From Paenibacillus arenilitoris (GTDB taxonomy: Bacteria; Bacillota; Bacilli; Paenibacillales; Paenibacillaceae): DNA of 64,000 bases. Below, in pieces: positions 16,326 through 25,513 of this stretch. The stretch is taken from positions 62,001-126,000 of the forward strand of contig NZ_JACXIY010000007.1 in the NCBI RefSeq assembly GCF_014705655.1. Direction: 5' to 3'. The notes beneath the pieces were generated by a model. The model was given only the letters and a program-made list of their open reading frames with translations, did not search any database and had not been told where the DNA came from. Made by a program: the position numbers and the translations under genes. Position 1 is the first letter of the stretch, and each line of letters starts with the position of its first letter.

Positions 16326-17642
16326 ATGAAAAACGGATGTTGGAGCAAACGGATCGTCATTTGCGCGCTCATTGGCCTCCTGACCGCGGCGACGACTGGC
16401 TGCTCCTCCGGCGAGGAGACGGCGGCGGACGACAAGCCGCCCGGCGGCCGGGAGCGAAGCGCCGCCGTGCGGCTGGAGTACTGGACGCCGTTCAGCGGCG
16501 GCGACAATCAATTCATGACGGAGATGGTGAATCGGTTCAACCGGGAGAATCCCGACATCGAGGTCGTGCAGGTGAATGCCCGGCTGGACGATTATTACTC
16601 GCGGCTGCGGACGGCCATTCTATCCGGCAATGCGCCCGAGCTTGCGATCTTGCATCAGACCAGCCTGCCGCAGTTCGTGCAGAACGGATATATCGAAAAG
16701 CTCGAAGAGCCCGCGCGGCAAGTCGGCTTGGACTGGTCGGGCTTCAACGCGAACATTCTCGATTCGACCGTCTACGACGGGGAGCATTACGCCGTTCCGC
16801 TCGATACGCATACGCTCGTCATGTATTACAACAAATCGTATTTGCGGGCGGCCGGCGTGCTTGACGGGGCGGAGAGGCCAATCGTCGGGCAAGGGGCGGC
16901 GGATTTCGAAGCGTTCCTCGGAAAGCTCAAAGCCGCGGTGCCCGCGGACGTCGCGCCAATGGCGCAGCCAAGCACCCGGATCGACGCGGTATGGCTGTGG
17001 TGGAGCCTTTACAATCAAATGAAGGGCGGAGGCGCGTTCTATAACGAAGACGCCAGCGAGGCGGTATTCGACAATCCGCAGGCGCTTCAGGCGCTTCGGT
17101 TCGTGCACGGTCTGTATAAGAGCCGGCTTATTCCGCCGGACATCAACGACGCGTTCAAGCTGTTCTACGACGGCAAAGCCGCCGTGCTCATAACAGGCGT
17201 ATGGGGGACGGGCGCGTTCGAGAAGGCGGAGAATCTTGATTTCGGCGTCGTCTCGATGCCGGTGCTGTACGATCATCCCGCGGTATGGGGAGATTCCCAT
17301 ACGCTCGCCATTCCGACGAAGCATACGCTGACGGAGGAACAGAAGCGGGCGGCGCTCACGTTCATGAAGTGGTGCGCCGAGCACGGCGCCATGTGGGCGG
17401 AAGCGGGTCATGTGCCGAGCATGACGAGCGTCGTGAAGAGCGAGCCGTTCACCAGCCTTAACTACAGGAGCGAATACGCGGCTTCGGCCAACTACGTCGC
17501 GTATTGGCCGCGCCATGTGAGGCAGTGGTCGATCGTCGAAGTGCTTATTCAAGAATTCGAGAAACTCAATTATGGCCAGCAGACGCCGGAGCAGGCGCTT
17601 GCGAATGCCGTGAAGCGGGTAGGCAACGAGCTAAGGAAGTAA
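16326..17642 (+). CDS. Second extracellular solute-binding lipoprotein, next to the sensor kinase
   Basis: A 438-residue family 1 binding protein. The lipobox TTGC follows a hydrophobic signal, and the mature part opens with RLEYWTPFSGGDNQFMTEMV, closely like the binding protein at 11307. LVMYYNKSYLRAAGV marks the hinge region. It is separated from the permeases by the GH43 gene and sits 10 bp before the YesM kinase. With only one permease pair in the locus, it may be either an alternative import receptor or a ligand-loaded partner of the kinase sensor domain. The second idea is inference. Confidence 0.88.
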   Translation: MKNGCWSKRIVICALIGLLTAATTGCSSGEETAADDKPPGGRERSAAVRLEYWTPFSGGDNQFMTEMVNRFNRENPDIEVVQVNARLDDYYSRLRTAILSGNAPELAILHQTSLPQFVQNGYIEKLEEPARQVGLDWSGFNANILDSTVYDGEHYAVPLDTHTLVMYYNKSYLRAAGVLDGAERPIVGQGAADFEAFLGKLKAAVPADVAPMAQPSTRIDAVWLWWSLYNQMKGGGAFYNEDASEAVFDNPQALQALRFVHGLYKSRLIPPDINDAFKLFYDGKAAVLITGVWGTGAFEKAENLDFGVVSMPVLYDHPAVWGDSHTLAIPTKHTLTEEQKRAALTFMKWCAEHGAMWAEAGHVPSMTSVVKSEPFTSLNYRSEYAASANYVAYWPRHVRQWSIVEVLIQEFEKLNYGQQTPEQALANAVKRVGNELRK

Positions 17643-17652
17643 GGGGAGCATC

Positions 17653-19476
17653 ATGAAGCGGATACGGGCATTGATTTGGTGGTTTCGGAATCAGGAGCTT
17701 GCGCGCAAGCTCATCATCATTAATTTCATCCTCATCGTGCTGCCGCTGTGCGTCATGGGCTATTTCGCGTTCTCCCGTTTCGCGGCGACGCTCGAGAAGA
17801 AGGTCGGCGACTATCAGCTTCAGACGATGAAGCAGCTGACCTTGCATTTGGACACCTACATGTCCGAATTGGACCGGCTGACGCTGATGCCGTATCAATA
17901 CGAGCCGATCATCGCCTTCCTGGAGAGCAATCGCGAGCAGGGGCAGCCGCTCACGCTGGAGGAAATCAAGCAGCTGAACGCCTTCGTGTCGCAGGTGTTC
18001 CTCAACGGGCGGATCGATATTATGGGCGTATCGCTGTTCGGGGAGAGAGGCGCGTCCTACGTGGTGCTGCCCGAGAGCCAGTACGTCACGACCTACCGCC
18101 TCGACGAGAACGCGGGGTGGCTGAAGAACGAGCAGATTCGTTACGGCCAGTCGATCTTCATCCCGACGCACGACATTGCGTCGACGAGCGGCACGGTCTA
18201 TCCCGTCTTCTCGGTCGCCCGCGAGCTGCGGAGCTTCGACAGCGGCAAGAAGCTCGGCTATATCGTCATCGACGTCGATCCGAAGGTGATCCACCGGATT
18301 TTGTCGCAGGTGACGCTCGGCAGCAGGGAATCGCTCTACCTCGCCGATCGGACCGGCGGCACGGTCGTCGGCAAGGACGGCAGCGCGCCGCTGCGGGACG
18401 CGGCTTCCTTGCCTGGAGAGGAAGAGCCCGAAGGAGTGACGCACGCGATGGCAGACGGCGAGCGGCTGCTCGTCGCCCATGTGACGTCTCCGGTCACGAA
18501 CTGGATGACGGTGGGCGTCGTCCCCGTATCGGAGCTAATGAAGGATACGATTCTGATTCGGAATTCGATCATGCTGTTGGGCATTTTATGCGTCGGCCTC
18601 GCCATGATGATGTGCGTGTTTCTCGCGTTTCGGATCACGCAGCCGCTGCGCGGGCTGATCAAGCTGATGCGCAAGGTGGAGCGGGGCGACTTGATGGTCT
18701 CCTTCCCGGTTAAGCAGTGGGACGAGATCGGTCATTTGGGCAAGGCGTTCAATACGATGGTGTCGAAGCTGAGCGAGCTCGGCTATTTGCTCTACGAGAC
18801 CGAAATCCGCGAGAAGGACGCCCAGATCGCCGCCCTGCAGAGCAAGATCAATCCGCATTTTCTATACAATACGCTTGGTTCGATCAGCATGTATGCCGAG
18901 GTCGAGGGCAACCGGGAGGTCGTGAAGATGACCAATCATCTGAGCAGGCTGCTAAGGTACAGCTTAAGCGGCCGCAAGGAGCGGGTCAGCCTCGCGAGCG
19001 AGCTGGAACACGTCAAGGGGTACATGGCGATTCAGCAGATGAGGTACGAGGATAGGATAGACTTCAGTCTGGAGCATGACGAGGCGTCGCTTGCCTGCGC
19101 GGTTATCCCGCTCATCATTCAGCCCATCGTGGAGAACGCCATCAATCACGGCATCGACAAGGGGACCGGGAACGGCATGATCCGGCTTGCGTGCAGGATA
19201 GATCAAGGCGCGCTGCTGATCGTCGTCGAGGACGACGGGATCGGCATGACGGAGGAGCAGCTGAACGAAATCCGAACCCGCCTGAGGCATGCGAAGGATG
19301 TCGGAGGCCGGAGCGGCAACGGCTTGCTCAACGTGCACAGGCGCATCGTGCTGCATTTCGGCGAGTCGTACGGCTTGACGCTTGCGAGCATGCCTTATCG
19401 CGGGCTCAAAGTGACGATGGCTCTGCCGGCGTTAACGGATAAGCATTACTTGGAAGGGGGAAGCCAGCATGCCTAG
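17653..19476 (+). CDS. YesM-type sensor histidine kinase
   Basis: A 607-residue kinase. A first membrane helix at about residues 20-40 (LIIINFILIVLPLCVMGYFA) and a second near 298-322 enclose an extracellular sensor domain of ~255 residues. HAMP, the INPHFLYNTLGSISMYAE block with His402, and an ATPase domain with IIQPIVENAINHG and DDGIGM follow. The gene overlaps the YesN regulator by 8 bp, so the pair is co-translated. It likely senses a sugar, perhaps through the adjacent binding protein, and activates the transporter/GH43 genes. Confidence 0.93.
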   Translation: MKRIRALIWWFRNQELARKLIIINFILIVLPLCVMGYFAFSRFAATLEKKVGDYQLQTMKQLTLHLDTYMSELDRLTLMPYQYEPIIAFLESNREQGQPLTLEEIKQLNAFVSQVFLNGRIDIMGVSLFGERGASYVVLPESQYVTTYRLDENAGWLKNEQIRYGQSIFIPTHDIASTSGTVYPVFSVARELRSFDSGKKLGYIVIDVDPKVIHRILSQVTLGSRESLYLADRTGGTVVGKDGSAPLRDAASLPGEEEPEGVTHAMADGERLLVAHVTSPVTNWMTVGVVPVSELMKDTILIRNSIMLLGILCVGLAMMMCVFLAFRITQPLRGLIKLMRKVERGDLMVSFPVKQWDEIGHLGKAFNTMVSKLSELGYLLYETEIREKDAQIAALQSKINPHFLYNTLGSISMYAEVEGNREVVKMTNHLSRLLRYSLSGRKERVSLASELEHVKGYMAIQQMRYEDRIDFSLEHDEASLACAVIPLIIQPIVENAINHGIDKGTGNGMIRLACRIDQGALLIVVEDDGIGMTEEQLNEIRTRLRHAKDVGGRSGNGLLNVHRRIVLHFGESYGLTLASMPYRGLKVTMALPALTDKHYLEGGSQHA

Positions 19477-21106
19477 CATTGTCATCGTGGACGACGAGTC
19501 GATTTTTCGCAAAGGGCTGCGCAAGATGATCGGCGAGCTCGATCCGGATTGGGAGGTCGCCGGGGAAGCAAGGGACGGCTGCGAAGCGCTGCAATTGATC
19601 GAGGAGCTTAGGCCTGACGCCCTGCTTACCGACATTCGCATGCCGAGAATGGACGGCATCCAGCTTCAGCAGATCATTCGCGAGCGCTTCCCCGCTACGC
19701 TGTGCGTCGTCGTAAGCGGCTTCGACGATTTTGCGTACGTCCAGCAGTCGATGCGACAAGGCGCCAAGGACTATATGATGAAGCCGATCGAGCGGGAAGA
19801 GCTGGCGAAAGTGCTGAAGCTGCTGAAAGAGAAGCTGCGGTCGCAGCAGGCGGCCGCTGTTCCCAAATCGCACCGAGAGGCGCATCAGATCAGGCAGCAT
19901 GTGAGCGAGCATCTCGTAACGGGCTTGCTGCGCGGCAGCGTGAGCGAAGACGACTTGGACCTGCTTCGGCGAATCGGCGTCGACTTCAGGCTGCCTTACT
20001 TCGTCTGCATGGTCGTTAAGCTCGACAAAAGCTCGGTCGGCAGCGAACGCTACAATAAAGCCGATCCGTCCTTGTTTCAATTGTATATTCAGCAATTGGT
20101 GCAGGAGGTGATCGGCCGCAGGGCGAACGGCTTCTGCTTCGTGCTGTCGGACACGGAGGTCGTTGCGCTGCTCAACGTGGCGGATCGGGAACGGGCGATG
20201 CAGGGCGTGCTCGAGATCGGCGAGACGATCCGCCGGCAGATTACGTCCTTGTCGAGCATGACGGTGACAATCGGCGTCGGCCGGCCGGCGGAAGGCGTCC
20301 GAGCCGTCGCGAATTCGTTCAACGAGGCGGAGATTGCGCTGCTTCACCGGCTGATCGCCGGCGGCGACAAGGTGCTCGTATACGGCGAGACGAAGCAGGG
20401 GGAACAGGTGTTCGGCGAGACGGGGACAATGATGATGGAGCGGCTTGAGCAGGCGATCAGCGAAGGGACGCGCGAGCAGGTTGCGAGAGCCGCCGAAGCA
20501 TACGTAAGCGAGCTTTGCGCCAAGGCGGGGACGCCGGAGGCCGTCCATCAGCAGCTGTGCAAGCTGTTGATCCGTTATTATGAATGGGCCGGCAAGCTTG
20601 GCGTGACGAAGCGGTGGCTCGGGACGAAGGATATGAAGGCGGTCCTGTTCCATATTTGCTCGATTTCCTCGCGCGAGGAGCTGATGGAAGCGTGCGGGAA
20701 GCTGCTCGCCGACCTGTCCGCATGCATGGGGAGCGGCGCCGCGCAGCAGGCGGACGACCCGATCGAGCGGTCGCTCCGCTACATCGAGCAGAACTACAAC
20801 AAGTCGCTGACGCTGAAGGAGGTTGCGGATTACGTCTACTTGAACGCCGCTTACTTCAGCACGTTATTCAAACAGCGCACGGGCAAATCGTTCGTGGAGC
20901 GGCTTACCGAGCTCCGGATTGTGGAGGCGAAGCGGAAGATGGCGCATTCCGACCATAAGATCGCAGTCATCGCGGAGCATACCGGCTTCGCGAACATCCG
21001 GCATTTCAACCGGGTATTCAAGAACGAAACCGGGATGTCGCCGAAGGAATACCGCGACCGGATGCACGGCCGGCAGGAGAGGACGGGCGAAGACCGGCTT
21101 CAATAG
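19469..21106 (+). CDS. YesN-type response regulator, AraC-family output
   Basis: A 545-residue regulator. Residues 1-120 form a CheY-like receiver with phosphoacceptor Asp55 in LLTDIRMPRMDG and the Lys of YMMKPIE. A long middle region follows, and residues ~430-535 carry the double HTH of AraC proteins ending GMSPKEYRDRM. It should be phosphorylated by the kinase upstream and bind DNA as a dimer; the phased dyads at 10928-11112 are candidate sites. Its end overlaps the convergent ArsR-type gene by 7 bp with no terminator between. Confidence 0.93.
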   Translation: MPSIVIVDDESIFRKGLRKMIGELDPDWEVAGEARDGCEALQLIEELRPDALLTDIRMPRMDGIQLQQIIRERFPATLCVVVSGFDDFAYVQQSMRQGAKDYMMKPIEREELAKVLKLLKEKLRSQQAAAVPKSHREAHQIRQHVSEHLVTGLLRGSVSEDDLDLLRRIGVDFRLPYFVCMVVKLDKSSVGSERYNKADPSLFQLYIQQLVQEVIGRRANGFCFVLSDTEVVALLNVADRERAMQGVLEIGETIRRQITSLSSMTVTIGVGRPAEGVRAVANSFNEAEIALLHRLIAGGDKVLVYGETKQGEQVFGETGTMMMERLEQAISEGTREQVARAAEAYVSELCAKAGTPEAVHQQLCKLLIRYYEWAGKLGVTKRWLGTKDMKAVLFHICSISSREELMEACGKLLADLSACMGSGAAQQADDPIERSLRYIEQNYNKSLTLKEVADYVYLNAAYFSTLFKQRTGKSFVERLTELRIVEAKRKMAHSDHKIAVIAEHTGFANIRHFNRVFKNETGMSPKEYRDRMHGRQERTGEDRLQ

Positions 21107-21999
21107 CCGACGTAGACGAGGATGTCCTGGTCGTAGTTGCCGAACTGCCTGCCGAACATGCTCAGCCCGCCGCTGTGGGTAGCGGTCTCGGGGGCGCTGA
21201 TGCGGAACCGGATATCCTCGCCGTAGCCGATCGCCAGGTCCTGGACCGTCACGTCCGACATCCGGATGCCGTCGATGTAGGAGCCGTCCGCATCGACGGT
21301 TATTTGCTTCAGGAGGCCGTGCTGCGTCCCGAGCCCCCACCATGCGGGCGTGTAGACGCCCTTCACGGCGCCGAAATCGCCGGGGCATGTCCATACGCCG
21401 AGGCATATGTCGTTCATGTAGAACGACAGGTCGGAGGGCCAATTCTCGTTGTACTTCGGAGCTTCCGAGCAGATCTCCAGCGAGATGGCGATGCTGCGCG
21501 CGCGCTGCCGGCCGACGAGATAGTTCGGGACCCGGTATTCGATGTAGCCGCTGCCGAACCAGAGATGGCAAGCCTTCACGTGCTCGGGGTCGGAGAAGTA
21601 GCGGGGATCGTCCACCATGCCGATAATGCGCGTGTCGGAGGATAGGCCGCAGGTCGGCTTGACCTCGTAGGCGGAATATTGCCCGATCGGAATCGATACC
21701 GCGTAGCGGTTCTGGTCGGCCTTCGCCTTCGCTTTGAACTGCAGCGTCGCCGACTCCAGCGTCAGATGGCATATTTTCTGGCGGCCCCTCGTGCTCGGGA
21801 CGCTCTCGGTCGTGACGATGAGCGCTTCCTCCAGCTTCTGGACATGCTTCGTCACGATGGCCGACGAGATGCCGAGCGCCTCCGCCAAGTCTTTAATATT
21901 CATGGGGCGGACATTCAGCAGCTCGATAATCTTCACCCTCGTATCCGAAGCAAAGCATTCCAGAAATTTCAAATTACTGCTATTTACCTCGATGTTCAT
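21100..21999 (-). CDS. ArsR-type winged-helix regulator with a large C-terminal domain
   Basis: A 299-residue protein. Residues ~10-75 form an ArsR-type winged helix (DTRVKIIELLN, DLAEALGISSAIVTKHVQKL). The remaining ~220 residues are a domain I do not recognise, rich in Trp, Tyr and Gly with segments such as YMNDICLGVWTCPGDFG and TPAWWGLGTQHG, unlike the short metal-sensing members. A sugar or glycoside sensor is plausible from the GH2 enzyme encoded divergently. Two TTTAAAGTT palindromes upstream are likely operators. It ends inside the convergent YesN gene. Confidence 0.8.
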   Translation of the reverse strand: MNIEVNSSNLKFLECFASDTRVKIIELLNVRPMNIKDLAEALGISSAIVTKHVQKLEEALIVTTESVPSTRGRQKICHLTLESATLQFKAKAKADQNRYAVSIPIGQYSAYEVKPTCGLSSDTRIIGMVDDPRYFSDPEHVKACHLWFGSGYIEYRVPNYLVGRQRARSIAISLEICSEAPKYNENWPSDLSFYMNDICLGVWTCPGDFGAVKGVYTPAWWGLGTQHGLLKQITVDADGSYIDGIRMSDVTVQDLAIGYGEDIRFRISAPETATHSGGLSMFGRQFGNYDQDILVYVGY

Positions 22000-22052
22000 G
22001 CCGTTATCCTCATTCCGCTCTAGATTCTGCCGTTTACTCTCGTCTATTATAT

Positions 22053-22084
22053 AGCTTTAAAGTTAATTATACAACTTTAAAGTT
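22053..22084. promoter_or_regulatory. Twin ArsR-type operators
   Basis: AGCTTTAAAGTT (22053-22064) and the perfect palindrome AACTTTAAAGTT (22073-22084) have centres 20 bp apart, two helical turns. They stand just upstream of the leftward ArsR-type gene and about 190 bp before the rightward GH2 gene, suiting autoregulation and possibly control of both. Confidence 0.6.
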
Positions 22085-22148
22085 GACTAATGGGAAGGTT
22101 TCCATTAGCATGTAACTGAATGGTATATTTCATGAAAATATAAGAATT

Positions 22149-22167
22149 TATAAGTTTTGCACTTATA
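22149..22167. promoter_or_regulatory. Short dyad in the GH2 upstream region
   Basis: TATAAGT (22149-22155) and ACTTATA (22161-22167) flank TTTGC, a perfect 7-bp-arm dyad in AT-rich DNA about 100 bp before the GH2 start. It could be a regulator site; I found no confident promoter pair nearby. Confidence 0.35.
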
Positions 22168-22182
22168 ATTGGCTTATATTTC

Positions 22183-22231
22183 ATCGCGAAACGAGCTTAT
22201 GCCGCCAAAGGACGGCGTCAGCGGTTTACAC
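22183..22231. repeat. Dispersed ~48-bp repeat, copy A
   Basis: This stretch matches 35669-35716 in 40 of 49 aligned columns, sharing GCTTATGCCGC, AAGGACGG and GTTTAC. Here it lies in the GH2 upstream region. It is outside any gene and probably one member of a genome-wide repeat family. Confidence 0.65.
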
Positions 22232-22274
22232 TAGTTATACATTAATTTTCAAATTAACAAAAAGGACGATGACG

Positions 22275-24029
22275 ATGACGACACAATTGCGGGCCGATTA
22301 TCCGCGCCCCCAGCATGCAAGGCAGCAGTGGATCAATTTGAACGGCGAATGGGCATTCGAGTTTGACGACGAGCATGCGGGCCGCAGGGAGAAGTGGCAG
22401 CTCGGACAGAAGGCGTTCTCGAAGCGCATTCAGGTTCCGTTCGCGTTCCAAAGCGAGCTGAGCGGCATTCACGATCCGGATTTCCACGATGTCGTATGGT
22501 ACGCCAGGAATTTGGACCTACCGGAATCTTTCGCGGGCAAAAGGATTCTGCTCCACTTCGGGGCCGTCGATTACGAGGCGACCGTATGGGTGAACGGGCA
22601 GCAGGTCGCATATCATGAAGGCGGCCATACGCCGTTCCATGCCGACATTACCGATGCGCTGACGGACGGCGGGAACACGCTTGTCGTGCAAGCGGTCGAC
22701 TACAGCAAGGACGTGACGCTGCCCCGCGGCAAGCAGTATTGGCTGCATGATTCCGCGAGCATTTTCTATACGCGCACGACGGGAATTTGGCAGACGGTAT
22801 GGATGGAGGCGGTCGCTCCCGTCCACCTGGAGAAGGTGAAGTTCACCCCGCGCATCGATACGAACGAGATCGAGATCGAATATTTCGTGCAAGGAGACGT
22901 AAGCGAAGGCATCGAGCTGCAGGCGGACATTTCGTTCGAGGGGAAGCCGGTGGCAAGCGACACGTATACGATTCGCTCCAATCGGGAGAAGCGGACGATC
23001 GGACTGCATGATTTCAACGATCACGGGCTGGGCCGCTGGTGGTCGCCCGAGAAACCGAATTTGTACGACGCGACGTTCACGGTGAAGCAAGGCGGCGAGA
23101 AGGTGGACGAAGTCGTGAGCTACTTCGGCATGCGCAAAATTTCGATCGAAGACGGCAAGCTCAGCTTGAACAACCGGCCGTATCAAATGAAGCTCGTGCT
23201 CGACCAGGGCTATTTCCCGGACGGCAATCTGACGCCGCCGAGCGACGACGCCATCCGCAGGGACGTGGAGCTGACGAAGGAAATGGGCTTCAACGGCGCC
23301 CGCAAGCATCAGAAAATCGAGGATCCGCGCTATTTGTACTGGTGCGACAAGCTGGGTCTGCTCGTATGGGGCGAAGCGGCGAACGCGTACCAGTATTCGA
23401 ACGAGTACGTCCGCAAGTTCACGAAGGAATGGCAGGAAGCGATCGAACGCGATTACAACCATCCGAGCATCGTGGTATGGGTGCCGATCAACGAGAGCTG
23501 GGGCGTGCCGAACATTCTGATCGATAAGCAGCAGCAGCTTCATGCGCTGACGATGTATTACTTGACGAAGTCGCTCGATCCGACAAGGCCGGTCATATCC
23601 AACGACGGCTGGGAAATGACCGACACGGATCTGTACAACATCCACGATTACGAATGGCGCGAGGAAGTGCTGGCCGAGCGTTACGCGAGCATCGAGTCTT
23701 CGATCGCGGCAAGGCCGGCGAATCGCGAGCTGTCCGTAGGCGGCTTCGCCTATGGCGGACAGCCGATTCTCGTGACGGAATTCGGCGGAATCGCCTACAA
23801 GAAGAGCGAGTGGGAAGGCTGGGGCTACTCCGGCGCAAACAGCGACGAAGAATTCATCGCGAAGCTGGAGGCGGTCGTGAGGCCGATCCGCACCTCCAAA
23901 GCGGTGCAGGGCTACTGCTATACGCAGCTTACCGACGTCGAGCAGGAAATTAACGGACTGCTCACCTACGACCGGAAGCCGAAGGTTCCGCTCGAGCTGA
24001 TCCGCGCTATTAATGAAGGGAAAAAATAA
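22275..24029 (+). CDS. Glycoside hydrolase family 2 enzyme (beta-galactosidase/glucuronidase class)
   Basis: A 584-residue retaining glycosidase. An N-terminal jelly-roll domain (about 1-180), a beta-sandwich (180-285) and a TIM barrel (285-584) follow GH2 order. The acid/base is Glu407 in VPINESWG and the nucleophile Glu502 in LVTEFGG. There is no signal peptide, so it acts in the cytoplasm on imported oligosaccharides. I start at 22275 because AAGGA has proper 8-base spacing there; an in-frame ATG at 22269 is too close. Exact sugar specificity is not readable. A strong terminator follows. Confidence 0.9.
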   Translation: MTTQLRADYPRPQHARQQWINLNGEWAFEFDDEHAGRREKWQLGQKAFSKRIQVPFAFQSELSGIHDPDFHDVVWYARNLDLPESFAGKRILLHFGAVDYEATVWVNGQQVAYHEGGHTPFHADITDALTDGGNTLVVQAVDYSKDVTLPRGKQYWLHDSASIFYTRTTGIWQTVWMEAVAPVHLEKVKFTPRIDTNEIEIEYFVQGDVSEGIELQADISFEGKPVASDTYTIRSNREKRTIGLHDFNDHGLGRWWSPEKPNLYDATFTVKQGGEKVDEVVSYFGMRKISIEDGKLSLNNRPYQMKLVLDQGYFPDGNLTPPSDDAIRRDVELTKEMGFNGARKHQKIEDPRYLYWCDKLGLLVWGEAANAYQYSNEYVRKFTKEWQEAIERDYNHPSIVVWVPINESWGVPNILIDKQQQLHALTMYYLTKSLDPTRPVISNDGWEMTDTDLYNIHDYEWREEVLAERYASIESSIAARPANRELSVGGFAYGGQPILVTEFGGIAYKKSEWEGWGYSGANSDEEFIAKLEAVVRPIRTSKAVQGYCYTQLTDVEQEINGLLTYDRKPKVPLELIRAINEGKK

Positions 24030-24031
24030 GC

Positions 24032-24068
24032 AAAAAGGACAAGCGGCGAAGGCCGCTTGTCCTTTTTT
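24032..24068 (+). terminator. Strong Rho-independent terminator after GH2 gene
   Basis: AAAAAGGACAAGCGGC (24032-24047) pairs with GCCGCTTGTCCTTTTT around a GAAG loop and runs into six T. Confidence 0.9.
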
Positions 24069-24085
24069 GCTAACGCGCGATGCAA

Positions 24086-24313
24086 TCAATATAGCGAAAT
24101 CGTCAGCGTATCCCGTTCGAAGAACGAATGGAGCGTAGCCTCGCTGCCGACGATCTCGACGCTGATGAGCGATTTGATGCATGTTTTCAGCGCGTTTTTG
24201 CCGGTCTCCAGCTTGCGGTTCAGCACGGCGGTCAGCTTCTCGATCGCCTGCTTGTTCGTATCGGTTAAGTATACGGGAATCAATTTATTTTGGAACATCA
24301 TTGTAGTTTTCAT
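24086..24313 (-). CDS. Small hypothetical protein
   Basis: A 75-residue protein starting MKTTMMFQNKLIPVYLTDTN, mixed helical/strand in character and without signal or membrane segment. GGAGG lies 11 bases before the ATG at 24313; a second in-frame ATG at 24331 overlaps the ribosome site. It has no recognisable family. Coding is supported by an ordered sequence and the leader signals, not by homology. Confidence 0.55.
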   Translation of the reverse strand: MKTTMMFQNKLIPVYLTDTNKQAIEKLTAVLNRKLETGKNALKTCIKSLISVEIVGSEATLHSFFERDTLTISLY

Positions 24314-24329
24314 ATTGGAAAAGACCTCC

Positions 24330-24351
24330 ATCCTGCGAAGGATTTTTTTTT
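24330..24351 (+). terminator. Short hairpin with T9 tract
   Basis: ATCCT-GCGA-AGGAT followed by nine T reads as a weak rightward terminator. On the leftward strand the same hairpin lies immediately before the GGAGG of the small gene and might affect its translation. Confidence 0.45.
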
Positions 24352-24430
24352 ATTGTAGCGTACAATTATTAAATAATTCTTAAAAGTTGATGAGAAATTG
24401 GTTACAAAGCTGTAAATTTTAAAACCGTTC

Positions 24431-25339
24431 TCATCGGCGTTCCGCGGAATCGGACAGCTTCTTGCGGAATTGCGAGGGTGTACATTTCATCGTTTTGCGA
24501 AATACTTTAACGAAGTAGCTCATGTGGTCGAAGCCGACGTCCAGCGCCACGGCCGAGATCGTCCGGTCGGCGTGCAACAGCAGCTCGGCCGCTTGGCGGA
24601 TCCGGTACGCGTTCAAATATTCGATCGGCGTCTGCCTCGTCATCGCTTTGAAGAAACGGCAAAACTGGCCTTCGCTCATCGGAATTTGCTCGGCGATCTC
24701 CGCTATGCGGAGGGGACGGTGATAATGCTGCTGCATATAGGCGATGGCCTTCTTCAGCCTGTCGATCTTCGTCGTGTCGGCCGAGCTCGTCTCGCTGCGG
24801 TTGCACCAGCCGCCCGCGGCCGCGACCTCGTGCAGCATCAAGTAAAACCGGCCTTTGACGGCCGCTTCGTAGCCGGTGCCCTGCTTGCCGCATGCGTTCA
24901 TTATGGCGCGAAGATGCTCCAGCAGGCTCCGCTCCCACTCGGATGACGGCTTGATATGCCGGGGGAAGGTTCGCTTCTTGTCCTGCAGCGGAGAGATCAT
25001 TCGCTCCTGAACGGCGTCGTAGCTTGCGCTTGCAAGCAGATGGGTATCGAATACGACCGCGCAGAACGAGCAGGCCGATTCGCCCAGCGCATGTCCCGCA
25101 TGGATGTCGCCGCCGTCGATGTACACCGCCTCTCCCGCCTTGACGGGAAAGTAGTCGGTATCGATCTGGAAGAGCACTTCGCCTTCGAGCACGTAGAAAA
25201 ACTCGGCCTCCGCATGCCAGTGGCAGTCCAGCACCGGAGCGCCCAGCTCGCCGGGCTCCATCCAGTAGGCGGCGAGGGGAAACGCATTGTCGCCGTGCAG
25301 CCGGTCCTCCTTCAAGGAATGACGGGTTGTCTGATCCAT
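24431..25339 (-). CDS. AraC-family regulator with N-terminal cupin domain
   Basis: A 302-residue regulator. Residues 15-110 form a cupin sugar-sensing domain (LDCHWHAEAEFFYVLEGEVLF, then GGDIHAGHAL). Residues ~195-295 are a double AraC HTH, with IAEIAEQIPMSEGQFCRFFK and VALDVGFDHMSYFVKVF. It is divergent from the YicI-type alpha-xylosidase 175 bp away, so it likely activates that gene on binding a sugar such as xylose or isoprimeverose. The effector is inference from context. Confidence 0.9.
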   Translation of the reverse strand: MDQTTRHSLKEDRLHGDNAFPLAAYWMEPGELGAPVLDCHWHAEAEFFYVLEGEVLFQIDTDYFPVKAGEAVYIDGGDIHAGHALGESACSFCAVVFDTHLLASASYDAVQERMISPLQDKKRTFPRHIKPSSEWERSLLEHLRAIMNACGKQGTGYEAAVKGRFYLMLHEVAAAGGWCNRSETSSADTTKIDRLKKAIAYMQQHYHRPLRIAEIAEQIPMSEGQFCRFFKAMTRQTPIEYLNAYRIRQAAELLLHADRTISAVALDVGFDHMSYFVKVFRKTMKCTPSQFRKKLSDSAERR

Positions 25340-25513
25340 GGTGCGATAAGCCTCCTTGAAAGCAATTCGTCGGTAATGCTTCTTTTCGGTCCCATGACGT
25401 CAAAATAGTACTATAGATGAGCATGATTTTGTTAGATTTGTACGATACACAATCAGTATAATGCAAATATAAACATTTGAAAATCCATTGAAACAGAAAG
25501 GTTGGTTCAGTCC
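25340..25513. promoter_or_regulatory. Divergent control region, AraC-cupin / GH31
   Basis: An AT-rich gap. TATAAT at 25457-25462 is a candidate -10 for the rightward GH31 gene without a good -35, as expected for an AraC-activated promoter. CAAAAT near 25407 and ATTTTG near 25431 form a spaced dyad. Confidence 0.35.

Noticed and set aside
22518-24182. Leftward frame of 554 codons opposite the GH2 gene
   Set aside because: It runs through the GH2 gene and its terminator; catalytic motifs are all on the + strand.
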